From positions 1 through 64,000 of the forward strand of contig NZ_SLXQ01000020.1 of assembly GCF_004340875.1 (NCBI RefSeq): a stretch of 64,000 nt of DNA, in the 5' to 3' direction. This DNA is from Tamaricihabitans halophyticus. Lineage in GTDB: Bacteria; Actinomycetota; Actinomycetes; Mycobacteriales; Pseudonocardiaceae. A program made the translations under genes and the position numbers. Below, piece after piece: positions 23,292-32,473 of this stretch (the first letter of the stretch is position 1; every line of letters begins with the position of its first letter). The notes beneath the pieces are model-generated. The model searched no databases, was not told the DNA's origin, and was given only the letters and a program-made list of their open reading frames with translations.

Positions 23292-24212
23292 TCAACCCTT
23301 GACGCCGCCCGCGGTCAACCCGGCCACGAGATTGCGCTGTACCAGGAAGAACACCGCGGCGGCCGGGATGGTCACCAGCACCGAGCTGGCGGTGAGCAGT
23401 CCCCATTCGGACGACCAGTCACTGACGAACGTGCTCATCCCCACCGGTAGCGAGTACATGCTTTCGCTTTGCAGGAACACCTTGGCGAAGGCGACCTCGC
23501 CCCATGCGGTGATGAACGAGTAGAACACGGTGACCGCGATGCCCGGCTTGGCCAGCGGCACGATCAGTCGCCAGAAGATGCCGAACGGGCTCAGCCCGTC
23601 GATCCGGCCGGACTCGTCGATATCCATCGGGATGCTGTCGAAATAGCCCTTCAGCATCCAGGCGCTGAACGGCACGGCTACCGTGCAGTTGGTCAGGATC
23701 AGTCCAATGTAGGAGTTCAACAGCCCGAGCTCGGACATCACGTTGTACAGCGGAACGATCAGCACCGCGAACGGGAACATCTGTACGACAAGGAACAGCC
23801 ACATCAGTGGCCGGTGCCCGGGAAAACGCATCCTGGACACCGCGTACCCCGCGGTCGCCGCGATCAGCACGGCGACCACCGTGGTGCCGCCCGCGATGAT
23901 CACCGAGTTGGTGAACCAGGTGAGAAACTGGGTTTCGCCGAGTGTCTGGATGTAGTTGTCGATGCCGAGCGTGCCGAGTTCGCCGGGCCGTAGCCAGCTG
24001 TCCCGGTCGGTCTTCAGTGAGGTGAGCAGGATCCAGGCGACCGGAAACACCGCGATGGCGCTGGCTACGCAGAGGGTGGCATGCAGCGCGACGGAGGCGA
24101 GCCGGCCGCGCTCGTCTCGTTTGCGCGGTGCGCGGGCGGGGCGCTTGGGTGGTTCGGTCACCGATCGCGTGTCGGCGGTCGGCCGCGCTTCGCGTACTGG
24201 TGCGGCGCTCAT
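23292..24212 (-). CDS. Sugar ABC transporter permease, MalG type
   Basis: 306 residues with an N-terminal basic/Pro-rich cytosolic leader (~45 residues) and six transmembrane helices. The EAA loop is visible (GYFDSIPMDIDESGRIDGLS...GIFWRLIVPLAKPGI), where the permease contacts the ATPase. Two bases separate it from the malF gene. No ATPase is encoded in the operon; as in Streptomyces, a shared MsiK-like ATPase elsewhere is expected. Confidence 0.9.
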   Translation of the reverse strand: MSAAPVREARPTADTRSVTEPPKRPARAPRKRDERGRLASVALHATLCVASAIAVFPVAWILLTSLKTDRDSWLRPGELGTLGIDNYIQTLGETQFLTWFTNSVIIAGGTTVVAVLIAATAGYAVSRMRFPGHRPLMWLFLVVQMFPFAVLIVPLYNVMSELGLLNSYIGLILTNCTVAVPFSAWMLKGYFDSIPMDIDESGRIDGLSPFGIFWRLIVPLAKPGIAVTVFYSFITAWGEVAFAKVFLQSESMYSLPVGMSTFVSDWSSEWGLLTASSVLVTIPAAAVFFLVQRNLVAGLTAGGVKG

Positions 24213-24213
24213 G

Positions 24214-25191
24214 TCAGGAAACCTCGCTCGTGTTCCGGTTGAGCCAGCGTTTGTAGTAGGAGGCGAACACCACGAGCATGGAAAGGATGATCGCGCCGTA
24301 GGCCGCGGCCCCCGCGTAGTTCCGGATTCCTTGGAATGCCTGGTGATACGCCTCGGTCACCAGAATGTCCGTGGCGCCACCTGGCCCGCCGTTGGTCAGC
24401 AGGGCGATCACCGGGAACTGGTTGAAGGTCCAGATTGTGCCGATCAGGAGCACCGTGCCGGACACCGGACGCAGACCGGGCAGCGTGACGGCGCGGAACC
24501 GCTGCCAGGCGTTGGCCCCGTCCATTTCGGCGGCCTCATAGGGTTCGCGCGGTAGCGACTGTAGGCCGCCGAGTAGCGCGATCATCATGAACGGGATGCC
24601 CAGCCAGACATTTACCAGGATCACCGAGATCCGCGCGGCGATCGGATCGCCCAGCCAGTCCACACTGGATAGTCCGATGCCTTCGAGCAGCACATTGAGT
24701 ACGCCGCCATCGGTGTTCAGGATCAGCCGCCAGCTGAACGCCGCGACGAACGGCGGCACCGCCCACGGCAGGATCAGCAGCAGGCGATAGAGCGTGCGCA
24801 GGCGCATCGCGCGGTTCAGCAGCATGGCAAGGCCAAGCCCGATGCCGAAGTGCAGCGCTACACAGACGACGGTCCAGGTCAACGTCCACAGCAGGCGGGG
24901 ATAGAAGGAGCCGTCCGCGCCGCTGAGTATCTCGATGTAGTTGGCCAGACCCACGAACTCGTAGGTGGCGGGGATCTCGTTGGTGCCAATGGTGCGACCG
25001 GTGTTGAACTCGTTCGCGTCGGTGAGCGAGGTGAAGATGCCGTGACCAAGTGGATAGAGCACCAGCACGGCGAGTACTAGCAGCACCGGTGTGCACATCA
25101 CCCAGGCGTACCAGTGTTTGTCGAAGCTTTGCCGGAGCCAGCCGGGTTTACGGCTGGCGGCACGGTCCGGTCGGGAAGTCGTCATCGTCAT
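24214..25191 (-). CDS. Sugar ABC transporter permease, MalF type
   Basis: 325 residues, six or seven helices, with the EAA-loop sequence QSLPREPYEAAEMDGANAWQ and FRAVTLPGLRPVSG. It forms the heterodimeric channel with the MalG-type protein. It follows the binding-protein gene by two bases. The N-terminal ~35 residues are cytosolic and basic. Confidence 0.9.
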   Translation of the reverse strand: MTMTTSRPDRAASRKPGWLRQSFDKHWYAWVMCTPVLLVLAVLVLYPLGHGIFTSLTDANEFNTGRTIGTNEIPATYEFVGLANYIEILSGADGSFYPRLLWTLTWTVVCVALHFGIGLGLAMLLNRAMRLRTLYRLLLILPWAVPPFVAAFSWRLILNTDGGVLNVLLEGIGLSSVDWLGDPIAARISVILVNVWLGIPFMMIALLGGLQSLPREPYEAAEMDGANAWQRFRAVTLPGLRPVSGTVLLIGTIWTFNQFPVIALLTNGGPGGATDILVTEAYHQAFQGIRNYAGAAAYGAIILSMLVVFASYYKRWLNRNTSEVS

Positions 25192-25193
25192 GG

Positions 25194-26489
25194 TCAGCCC
25201 TCGAACCCTGGGACGTAGTCGAGCGACTTGCGCTGCACCTGGGCCAGGCTGTCGTCGGTCGATGCTGGATCGCGGAGTATTTTCTGGTAGTACGGGGTAA
25301 TCAGGTCGTAGAGGTCTCCCGCGCCGGGCACCGACGGTCGGGCCAGCGCGTTGTCCAGCGGCGCGCGGAAGGCGTCGAGTACCTGGTTGTCCGCGATGAG
25401 CTCGTGGTCATACGCGGATTCCCTTGTCGGCATGGTGTTGTTGCGGGAAGCGATATATGCCTGGTTTTCCGGCGAGTTGAGAAATTCGACGAACAGGTAT
25501 GCGGCAGCCAGGTTGGCCGAGCCCGCGTAGACCGTGAGGTTGTGCCCGCCGATCGGGCCAGCTCCGGTCGAGGGGCCGGCCGGAACCTCCGCGATGCCCA
25601 GGTTGTCCTGGTTCTGGAAGGCGCTGCCGGTGAAGATATCCGTGATGGCCCACGGCCCGTTGAGCGCCATCGCGATCTCGCCGCTCTTGAAGCCGTTTTG
25701 CATGTTGGTGTAGCCGTTGGCGCTGGTGTCGGTCGCCCCCGTGCCGTCCTTGGTGAGTTCCCGCGCGGTATCGATGGCGGCGCGCATCTGCGGGCTGTCG
25801 ATGGTGATGCGCTCGCCGTCCACATCGACCACATCGCTGCCCTGCCCGTAGAGGAAGGGCAGCAGGTAGTAGCCATCGGCATGCGCGAAGAACCCGGTCG
25901 TGCCGGGAATCTCGCGTTCGATGGTTTGTGCCGAGCCGCGTAGCTCCGACCAGGTGCGCGGGGGCTCGTCGATGCCGGCCTCGGCGAGGAGTTTCTTGTT
26001 GTACACCAGCGCAAGTGAGTCGGTGACTTGCGGTGATCCGTAGGTCTTGCCGTTCCACTTGGCCGAAGCGAGTGTGGTGGGCAGCAGGTCGTCCTGGTCC
26101 GCGAGCGCGGGAGTACCGTCCAGCGGCTGCAGGTAGCCGAGTGCCGCGAAGGTGGCCGTCCACCCGACATCGGTGCGGAACACATCGGGGGCACCGTCCC
26201 CGGACTGCGCCGCGGTGCGGAACTTGTCCGCCGCGCCGTCGAACGGCACGCTGGTGTAGTTCACCGTGATGTTCGGATACTCGCGTTCGAACCGGTTGAC
26301 CACTTCCTTGACGGCGGGTGCCTCGATCGTCGCGTCCGAGGTATCCCAGAAGGTCACCGTGCCGGTAACGGCATCGGGGTTGGTACTCGCCAGGTTCGGG
26401 TCCTGCTGTTGGGTCACCTCCGTTCCGCAGCCGGCGATGACTAGCGCGGAAGCGGCGATCAGGCCAGGGATGAAACTGGCGCGCGTCAT
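25194..26489 (-). CDS. Sugar-binding lipoprotein of an ABC importer (MalE type)
   Basis: 431 residues. A lipoprotein signal peptide ends in the lipobox ALVIAGC (Cys ~21), so the protein is anchored outside the membrane. The body is a family 1 (cluster B) extracellular solute-binding protein: VVNRFEREYPNITVNYTSVP, DVFRTDVGWTATFAALGYLQ, and ALNGPWAITDIF, a Trp-containing sugar-binding segment. It starts the alpha-glucoside operon; operator-like palindromes lie 60-100 bp upstream. Confidence 0.9.
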   Translation of the reverse strand: MTRASFIPGLIAASALVIAGCGTEVTQQQDPNLASTNPDAVTGTVTFWDTSDATIEAPAVKEVVNRFEREYPNITVNYTSVPFDGAADKFRTAAQSGDGAPDVFRTDVGWTATFAALGYLQPLDGTPALADQDDLLPTTLASAKWNGKTYGSPQVTDSLALVYNKKLLAEAGIDEPPRTWSELRGSAQTIEREIPGTTGFFAHADGYYLLPFLYGQGSDVVDVDGERITIDSPQMRAAIDTARELTKDGTGATDTSANGYTNMQNGFKSGEIAMALNGPWAITDIFTGSAFQNQDNLGIAEVPAGPSTGAGPIGGHNLTVYAGSANLAAAYLFVEFLNSPENQAYIASRNNTMPTRESAYDHELIADNQVLDAFRAPLDNALARPSVPGAGDLYDLITPYYQKILRDPASTDDSLAQVQRKSLDYVPGFEG

Positions 26490-26547
26490 GTCTCTCCTCG
26501 TCGAGGGATCGCGAATGTTTCAGCACCGTAGCGAGGGCCGAGGTTCT

Positions 26548-26586
26548 GTGCAAGAGTTTCAGAAACTTTCATGAAACACTTGCAAG
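26548..26586. promoter_or_regulatory. Palindrome cluster upstream of malE, candidate LacI operators
   Basis: GTTTC-A-GAAAC (26556-26566), TTTCATGAAA (26567-26576) and CTTGCAAG (26579-26586) lie back to back, with a further GCAAG at 26550-26554. All lie 60-100 bp upstream of the malE start. LacI-type regulators bind such short palindromes, and this is the only promoter-sized gap in the operon. Confidence 0.55.
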
Positions 26587-26616
26587 CGATGTCGTGAGGA
26601 GGTCATGCTTGGGTCG

Positions 26617-26655
26617 CCCCCAACCGCAAGATCCGTGGAGAATGCGGTTGAGGGG
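26617..26655. repeat. Interspersed hairpin repeat
   Basis: CCCCC-AACCGCA, then a 14-base loop AGATCCGTGGAGAA, then TGCGGTT-GAGGGG. The same AACCGCAAGATCC...TGCGGTT design occurs at 39847, 42468, 47200 and 62540. Located just downstream of the stop of the LLM oxidoreductase gene, so it could end that operon, but no T-run is present. Confidence 0.65.
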
Positions 26656-26666
26656 CGCGTGGCGAG

Positions 26667-27716
26667 CTAGCCGAGGGCTGGCTTGATCTTGTCGTGCACC
26701 AGCTGCAGCTGTTCGGAAAGGCTGAGCACGCCGGGTAGGTCCATCCCGGAGAAGGCCTTCACCAGGGCGGCGTCGGTGATCGCGAGGATCAGGTGGTTCA
26801 CCCCGGTAGGCGAGATCTCACTGTTGATCTTCGCCGCGCATTCCTCGGGCGTACCCGCGATGGACAGCTTCTCCGCCAGCTCCGGCGGGGTCAGCTCGTA
26901 GGCCTTCGGCAGGTCGCCGGCACCGACCGCGGCGATGATCTCGGTCAGCTCCGCCGGGTCCACCCCGTTGCGCTCCAGCTGTTCGGCGGGCATCGAGGAG
27001 GCGTACAGGCCGACCATCGCCCGCGCGGCCTGTTTGGCGGCCGCGCCGTCCTCGCCGGTCGCGAACACCACCCAGGCGCCGAGGTCCAGCGACTGCCAGT
27101 CCCTGCCGGCCCGCTGCGCGCCGATCTTCACGTTGTCGACCATGTACTCGTACGCCTGCCGGGTGTAGCTCAGCGCGTGGTGTACGCCGTCCGAGATCTC
27201 GCCGGCCACCTGGAAGGACTTCGGCCCGCGCATCGCGCCCAGCTTCAGCGGCAGCCGTTCCTGCACCGGCCTGGCGAAGGTGAACAGCCCGCTGTAGTTG
27301 TAGAACTCGCCATCGAAGGTGATCGCGCCTTCGTCAAGGAAGGTTCGCATCACCTGGTGTGCTTCCTTCACCCTGGACAGCGGCTTCGTCTTCGCCCAGT
27401 TGATCCCGTACTGGGCGAGCAGGCCGAAGTTACCGCTGGAGATCACCGCTTCGGCGCGCCCGCCGCTGAGCTCGTCGAGAGTCGCCGCGGCCTGGCAGAT
27501 CAGGGTCGGTTCGCGCAAGGTGATCGGGGACAGGTTCGGTCCAAAGCGGATATTGCTCGTCTTGTCCGCGGCGGCGGCGAACAGCAGCCACAGATCCTTG
27601 TGCCAGGTCTCGTCAGCCGCGTAGGCGGCGTAGTAGCCGAGCTGATCCGCCAGCTTGATCGACTCGATAGTTTCCTGTGCAGGGTATTCCGGCAGCATTA
27701 CGTAGCTGAGTTTCAT
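26667..27716 (-). CDS. LLM-class (luciferase-like) F420-type oxidoreductase
   Basis: 349 residues, a single bacterial-luciferase-like TIM barrel close to methylene-tetrahydromethanopterin reductase-like proteins. Typical blocks: LADQLGYYAAYAADETWHKD, NIRFGPNLSPITLREP, LDELSGGRAEAVISSGNFGL, and PLKLGAMRGPKSFQVAGEIS. F420 or FMN is the probable cofactor; which one cannot be read from motifs alone. Last gene of a six-gene operon reaching back to 33729, 25 bp after the aldehyde dehydrogenase. Its substrate is probably an intermediate of that unknown pathway. Confidence 0.82.
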   Translation of the reverse strand: MKLSYVMLPEYPAQETIESIKLADQLGYYAAYAADETWHKDLWLLFAAAADKTSNIRFGPNLSPITLREPTLICQAAATLDELSGGRAEAVISSGNFGLLAQYGINWAKTKPLSRVKEAHQVMRTFLDEGAITFDGEFYNYSGLFTFARPVQERLPLKLGAMRGPKSFQVAGEISDGVHHALSYTRQAYEYMVDNVKIGAQRAGRDWQSLDLGAWVVFATGEDGAAAKQAARAMVGLYASSMPAEQLERNGVDPAELTEIIAAVGAGDLPKAYELTPPELAEKLSIAGTPEECAAKINSEISPTGVNHLILAITDAALVKAFSGMDLPGVLSLSEQLQLVHDKIKPALG

Positions 27717-27740
27717 CGTTGAACCTCTCGACGCTGATTC

Positions 27741-29168
27741 TTAACTATCCAAACTAGACATAACGTGCTTGACGCGGGTGTACTCCTCGAGGCCGTACAT
27801 GGAAAGGTCCTTGCCGTACCCGGAATGCTTGAACCCGCCGTGCGGCATCTCGGCCACCAGCGGGATATGCGTATTGATCCAGACGCAGCCGAAGTCGAGC
27901 CTGCGGGACATGCGCATCGCCCTGCCGTGGTCCTTCGTCCACACCGAAGACGCCAGGCCGTACTCCACCCCGTTCGCCCAGCGAAGCGCCTCGTCCTCAT
28001 CGCTGAACCGCTGCACCGTGATCACCGGGCCGAAGATCTCCTGCTGCACCGCGTCATCCTCCTGGCGCAACCCGGAAACGACGGTGGGGGCATAGAAGTA
28101 GCCCTGGTCGCCGACCCTCCCGCCACCGGTGTGCACCGAGGCATGCGCCGGCAACTGATCCACGAACCCGGAAACCCTGGCCAGCTGGTCGGCGTTGTTC
28201 ACCGGTCCATAGGCATCGTCATCGGTGGTACCGGTGGTGATGTTGCGCGCCTGCTCGGTGAGCGCGGCGAGGAAGTCGTCGTGCACGCCAGGCCCGGCGA
28301 GCACCCTGGTCGCCGCGGTGCAGTCCTGGCCGGCGTTGAAGTAGCCAGCTTCGGCGATGGCGGTGGCTGCTGCTTCCAGGTCCGCGTCGTCGAAGACCAC
28401 CACGGGCGCCTTACCGCCGAGTTCCAGATGCACGCGTTTGAGGTCGTCCACCGCGGCGGCGGCAACTTCCTTGCCTGCCCGCACGCTGCCGGTAATCGAG
28501 ACCATATCCGGCTCGCGGCTGGCCACCAGTGCACGACCGGATTCGCGATCGCCGCAGATCACATTGAACACGCCGGGCGGCAGGAACTCCGCCATGATCT
28601 CGGCCATCAGCAGTGTGGACGCCGGTGTGGTGTCCGACGGTTTGAGAACCACGGTGTTGCCCGCGGCAAGCGCAGGCGCGAACTTCCAGATCGCCATCAT
28701 GATCGGGTAGTTCCACGGCGTCACCTGCGCGCAGACACCGACCGGCTCGCGGCGAATCCATGAGGTCAACCCGGACATGTACTCCCCGCTCGCACGGCCT
28801 TCCAGGCAACGTGCCGCGCCGGCGAAGAAGCGGAGATGATCGAGGATCATCGGCAGCTCTTCTGAATATGTCAGGGCTTTTGGCTTGCCGGTGTTCTCGA
28901 TCTCGGTGCCGAGCAGCTCGTCGGCCCGCTGTTCGAAGGCATCCGCGATCCGGTTGAGCGCGAGCTGCCGTTCCGCAGGAGTGGTTTCTCGCCAGCTTTC
29001 GAACGCGGTGCGCGCCGCGCTCGTGGCCCGGCGCACGTCCTCCGGACCGGAAACCGGCGCCTCGGCGAACGCCGTCCCGGTGGCCGGGTTGATCACCTCG
29101 GCGCTGCGGCCATCCGCCGCGTCGGTGTGTTCGCCGTTGATGAAGTTGCGCAGGGTACGCGGGCTCAT
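27741..29168 (-). CDS. Aldehyde dehydrogenase, gamma-aminobutyraldehyde dehydrogenase type
   Basis: 475 residues. NAD(P)-dependent ALDH fold with the substrate-channel block [20 protein letters not shown], the catalytic Glu region [20 protein letters not shown], and the catalytic Cys in [14 protein letters not shown]. The GQDCTA motif is characteristic of the aminobutyraldehyde dehydrogenase/PatD (YdcW) branch of ALDHs. It overlaps the APC permease gene by four bases. Expected reaction: oxidation of an amino-aldehyde to the amino acid. The substrate within this operon is not established. Confidence 0.85.
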   Translation of the reverse strand: MSPRTLRNFINGEHTDAADGRSAEVINPATGTAFAEAPVSGPEDVRRATSAARTAFESWRETTPAERQLALNRIADAFEQRADELLGTEIENTGKPKALTYSEELPMILDHLRFFAGAARCLEGRASGEYMSGLTSWIRREPVGVCAQVTPWNYPIMMAIWKFAPALAAGNTVVLKPSDTTPASTLLMAEIMAEFLPPGVFNVICGDRESGRALVASREPDMVSITGSVRAGKEVAAAAVDDLKRVHLELGGKAPVVVFDDADLEAAATAIAEAGYFNAGQDCTAATRVLAGPGVHDDFLAALTEQARNITTGTTDDDAYGPVNNADQLARVSGFVDQLPAHASVHTGGGRVGDQGYFYAPTVVSGLRQEDDAVQQEIFGPVITVQRFSDEDEALRWANGVEYGLASSVWTKDHGRAMRMSRRLDFGCVWINTHIPLVAEMPHGGFKHSGYGKDLSMYGLEEYTRVKHVMSSLDS

Positions 29169-30679
29169 CTGCTATCAACCGTCCTTTCTGGTGTTTCTGG
29201 AATGGCGTCCCCGGCGGGGGCATCGCTGCGCCCGTACGGTCGGGTGGTCACCAGCAGTACCACGCCGGAGCCGACGACAAGCACCCCGGCGAGCAGCGTG
29301 AGGTAGTTGTCGTACCAGGGCGCTTCCGGGCTGCGCGGCCAGACCATGTTGACGATCGCGGCCACGCCGTAGCCAAGCGCGAGCACGTTGACGAGCAGTC
29401 CCCAACGTCCGAGCGTGAACTGCCCGCGAGGGACCCAGCCGCGCAGCCGCGCACGCAGCGCGGCGAGTACGACCATCTGGAAACCGAGGTAGATGCCGAG
29501 CACCGCGAACGAGATGATCCGCTCGGTGGCATCCACCGAGATCCGGGAGGCGAGCACCACCAGCGCCGGCACCACGGCGGCGACCAGTAGCGCGTATGGC
29601 GGGATATGCAGCCGCGCGGAGAACCTGGCGAACAGTTGGCTGGCCGGCAGCATCCGATCCCTGGCGTAGGAGTAGATCAGCCGGCTCGCCGCGGCCTGCA
29701 GCGCGAGCGCACAGGAAAGGAACGACACCAGCACCACGAGCAGTACGATCTTCGAACCGACCGTGCCGAAGGCGGTGTTCAGTACCGTGGTCACCGGATC
29801 AGGATCAGCGCCGGAGATCACCGCGCCGAAGTCCGGAACCGAAAGGATCAGTGCCAGGCAGACGAAGGTCGCGGCGAATCCGCCGACATAGATGGTCATC
29901 CGCATCGACTTGGGGATCCGCTTGGCCGGGTTCGGCACCTCCTCGGCCACATCCCCGCAGGCCTCGAAACCGTAGTACTGGAAGATGCCGATCAGCCCGG
30001 CGGCGAGGAACGCGGCAAGGTAGGAATCGCCGCTCGCGGCGCCGAAGCTGTCGAAGAGTACCCCGATACCGTGCTGCCGTTCGGCGAACAGCAGCCAGCC
30101 GCCAACGGCGAGCGCGCCAAGGATCTCGGTGCTGAACCCGATGATCGCGGCAAGCCCGAGCGCCCGGGTGCCGCCCATGTTCACCGCCGTGGCCAGCACC
30201 AGAATCGCCAGCGCGCACAGGATCGTGGTGTTGGTACCCGGTTGCAGACCGAGCAGCATCGCCACGTACGGGCCCGCGCCATAGGCCACACTGGCCACCG
30301 TGACCAGCAGCGCGATCATGTACACCCAGCCGGTGAGCCACGCCCAGCGTCTGCCCCATAGCCGGCGCGCCCATGGGTATACGCCACCGGCCAGCGGGTA
30401 CTGCGAGACGATCTCACCGAACACCAGCGCGACCAGCAACTGACCCAGCCCGACGATCAGCAGGCTCCAGATCATCGGTGGCCCAGCGGTAGCCAGCGCG
30501 AAGGCGAACAAGGTATAGATGCCGACAACCGGGGACAGATAGGTGAAGCCGAGTGAGAAGTTCGCCCACAAGCTCATATCCCTGCGGAACTCCGATGTGT
30601 ACCCGAGTTCCTTGAGTCGCGCCGTATCGGCGTCCATGGTGTCCGCAGTGGACGATTGCTCAGCGGAACTGCTGGACAT
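29165..30679 (-). CDS. APC-family amino-acid/amine permease
   Basis: 504 residues, 12 helices. The first helix contains [20 protein letters not shown], followed by [20 protein letters not shown], a hallmark of the amino acid/choline transporter branch. It would import the amine or amino acid degraded by the surrounding operon. The 22-bp gap to the upstream small gene and the ATGA overlap with the aldehyde dehydrogenase place it in the six-gene operon. Confidence 0.88.
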   Translation of the reverse strand: MSSSSAEQSSTADTMDADTARLKELGYTSEFRRDMSLWANFSLGFTYLSPVVGIYTLFAFALATAGPPMIWSLLIVGLGQLLVALVFGEIVSQYPLAGGVYPWARRLWGRRWAWLTGWVYMIALLVTVASVAYGAGPYVAMLLGLQPGTNTTILCALAILVLATAVNMGGTRALGLAAIIGFSTEILGALAVGGWLLFAERQHGIGVLFDSFGAASGDSYLAAFLAAGLIGIFQYYGFEACGDVAEEVPNPAKRIPKSMRMTIYVGGFAATFVCLALILSVPDFGAVISGADPDPVTTVLNTAFGTVGSKIVLLVVLVSFLSCALALQAAASRLIYSYARDRMLPASQLFARFSARLHIPPYALLVAAVVPALVVLASRISVDATERIISFAVLGIYLGFQMVVLAALRARLRGWVPRGQFTLGRWGLLVNVLALGYGVAAIVNMVWPRSPEAPWYDNYLTLLAGVLVVGSGVVLLVTTRPYGRSDAPAGDAIPETPERTVDSR

Positions 30680-30701
30680 GCGTGATCCTGGTTCCCATGG
30701 T

Positions 30702-30959
30702 CTACTCCGTCAGCTCGTCGAGCAGCTGTTGCCCGGAGATCACCTTGTCCGCCCAGTGCCGATGCATCCAGTCCAGGTGATCGTGTCTACTTGCGACAAT
30801 GCGCAGTGTGTCCCAGTTCGGGAAGACCTGTTGAGCCACATGCGCGGTCATCAGCTTCGGGTCCACCTCGAAGACATGCTCGAATCGTTCGATCGCGACG
30901 TCGGTGACCTGCTTTGCCGCTGGCGGCTCGCTCTGTTCGGTGTAGCGGTAGGCGCTCAT
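30702..30959 (-). CDS. Small hypothetical protein inside the catabolic operon
   Basis: 85 residues from ATG 30959 (GAGGGG eight bases upstream; in-frame ATG 30965 and GTG 30968 are alternatives). The sequence (KQVTDVAIERFEHVFEVDPK, VFPNWDTLRIVASRHDHLDW) is His/Asp-rich and soluble. Not a family I recognise. It lies between the FAD subunit and the permease, with a stop/start overlap to the former, so it is probably an accessory subunit or small enzyme of this pathway. Confidence 0.6.
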   Translation of the reverse strand: MSAYRYTEQSEPPAAKQVTDVAIERFEHVFEVDPKLMTAHVAQQVFPNWDTLRIVASRHDHLDWMHRHWADKVISGQQLLDELTE

Positions 30960-30964
30960 CGCCA

Positions 30965-32473
30965 TCACCCCTCGGCTGATTCGTACGCGCGGTCCAGCCC
31001 GTACTTTCCTGGGTTCATAATGTTGTTCGGATCGATCGCGCGCTTGACGTCCAGCATCACGTCGTAGCCGCCACCAAGTTCCTGCGGCACCAGATCGACT
31101 TCACCTTCGCGACAGGATCCGTGACAGGCGCTGATCGAACCGCCGTTGCGCAGTGCTACCTCGGCGATATCTCGCTTCGCGTCCACCCAGGCCGCCCAGG
31201 ACGCGTCGTCCAGCTCCTGTTCCCAGATGCCGACATCGATCTCGGTGAGGTAGTCCAGGCCGGTGTTCGCGCTGGTGTAGGTGAACATTCCCCAGTCGTC
31301 AAACATGTCGAACTTTTCCCGCAGTTTGCGGATGATCTCGTGCCATTCCAGTCGGACCTGCGGCAGGTTGCTGTAGTTGATCGCGGCATCCTCGCAATGC
31401 CAGCTCATCGGCACTACCTGGCCGGCATTGGTGCGGCCGTGCAGCGGAGTGGCGTAGCGATCATGCCTGGCTGCCCAGTCGCCCTCGGAGATCTCGTCGC
31501 CGAGATATCGCGCGCCGTTGTCCCGCGCGATCCGCATGAACCGCTTGCCACCGGCGATCACCTCGTCCTCGTAGCCGTAGGCAACCGCGCAGACCAGCGC
31601 GCGGACATCGGTTGGCTGCGGGATATACGCCTCGTCGTCGCGGCGCAGGTAGTTGACCTTCCACTCGTCGAAGAGCACCGCGCCGGCGAAGGTGGCCACT
31701 CCTGCCCTGGCGAGCTCGCCGACACAACGGTAGGCGTCGTCGTAGTTGTCGAAGGCGAAGAACGGGGAGAGTTCCGCCTCCGGCTTGGGGAATAGCTTCA
31801 GCGTCGCCTCCGTGGCGATGCCAAGCGTGCCCTGGTGTCCCATGAACAGGTGCTTGAGCTGGTAACCGCTGGAACTCTTGGACAGTTTGCGGCCGGCCCC
31901 GTCGCCAATATGGATAACCCTGCCGGTCGGCAGCACGAAGTCGAAGCTGAGCACCAGATCTCGGGAATGCCCGTACCTGCTGCCGATCAGCGACCAGCCA
32001 CTGGTGCCGATCCGCCCGCCGACAAGCGAGCAGGGATAGGACGCGGGGTCGTCCGGGTAGATCAGGCCATATCGCGCAAGCACTTCGTTGAGCTTGAGCA
32101 TGCTGATCCCAGCGCCTACCGTGCAGGTGCGGTTGACCTCGTCGATCTCCTTGATCTGGTTCATCCGTTTGACATCGACCACGATGCCGCGGCGCACTGG
32201 CACGGCGCCGTCGGTGAGACCGGTGCCCCCGTCGCGGGGCACGATGGGTATCCGGTTCGCGTTCGCGATTCTGACTACTTCGGACACTTCGGCGGTGGAA
32301 CCGGGCAGTACCACGAGATCCGGTACCCGCTCCGCCCAGCGATGTACCGGAAACGGTGCGGGCACCCTTGCCCGGTTGTACCTGGCGGGTTTGCTGGTCA
32401 GTACGTGTTCGGAGCCGAGGACCTGGCGCAGCTCCTCGAGTACTGGTTCGGCTAGTTCTGGTGCGACGGTCAC
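30965..32473 (-). CDS. FAD-linked oxidase, GlcD / D-lactate dehydrogenase type
   Basis: 502 residues from GTG 32473, which overlaps the upstream stop as GTGA. The PCMH FAD-binding domain carries PRDGGTGLTDGAVPVRRGIV, GTSGWSLIGSRYGHSRDLVL and LMGHQGTLGIATEATLKLFP-like blocks. The C-terminal substrate domain ends GGGYDVMLDVKRAIDPNNIM. Members oxidise 2-hydroxy acids such as glycolate, D-lactate or 2-hydroxyglutarate and pass electrons on. Directly downstream of an Fe-S subunit, as in glcDEF-type systems. The true substrate here is unknown. Confidence 0.85.
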   Translation of the reverse strand: MTVAPELAEPVLEELRQVLGSEHVLTSKPARYNRARVPAPFPVHRWAERVPDLVVLPGSTAEVSEVVRIANANRIPIVPRDGGTGLTDGAVPVRRGIVVDVKRMNQIKEIDEVNRTCTVGAGISMLKLNEVLARYGLIYPDDPASYPCSLVGGRIGTSGWSLIGSRYGHSRDLVLSFDFVLPTGRVIHIGDGAGRKLSKSSSGYQLKHLFMGHQGTLGIATEATLKLFPKPEAELSPFFAFDNYDDAYRCVGELARAGVATFAGAVLFDEWKVNYLRRDDEAYIPQPTDVRALVCAVAYGYEDEVIAGGKRFMRIARDNGARYLGDEISEGDWAARHDRYATPLHGRTNAGQVVPMSWHCEDAAINYSNLPQVRLEWHEIIRKLREKFDMFDDWGMFTYTSANTGLDYLTEIDVGIWEQELDDASWAAWVDAKRDIAEVALRNGGSISACHGSCREGEVDLVPQELGGGYDVMLDVKRAIDPNNIMNPGKYGLDRAYESAEG

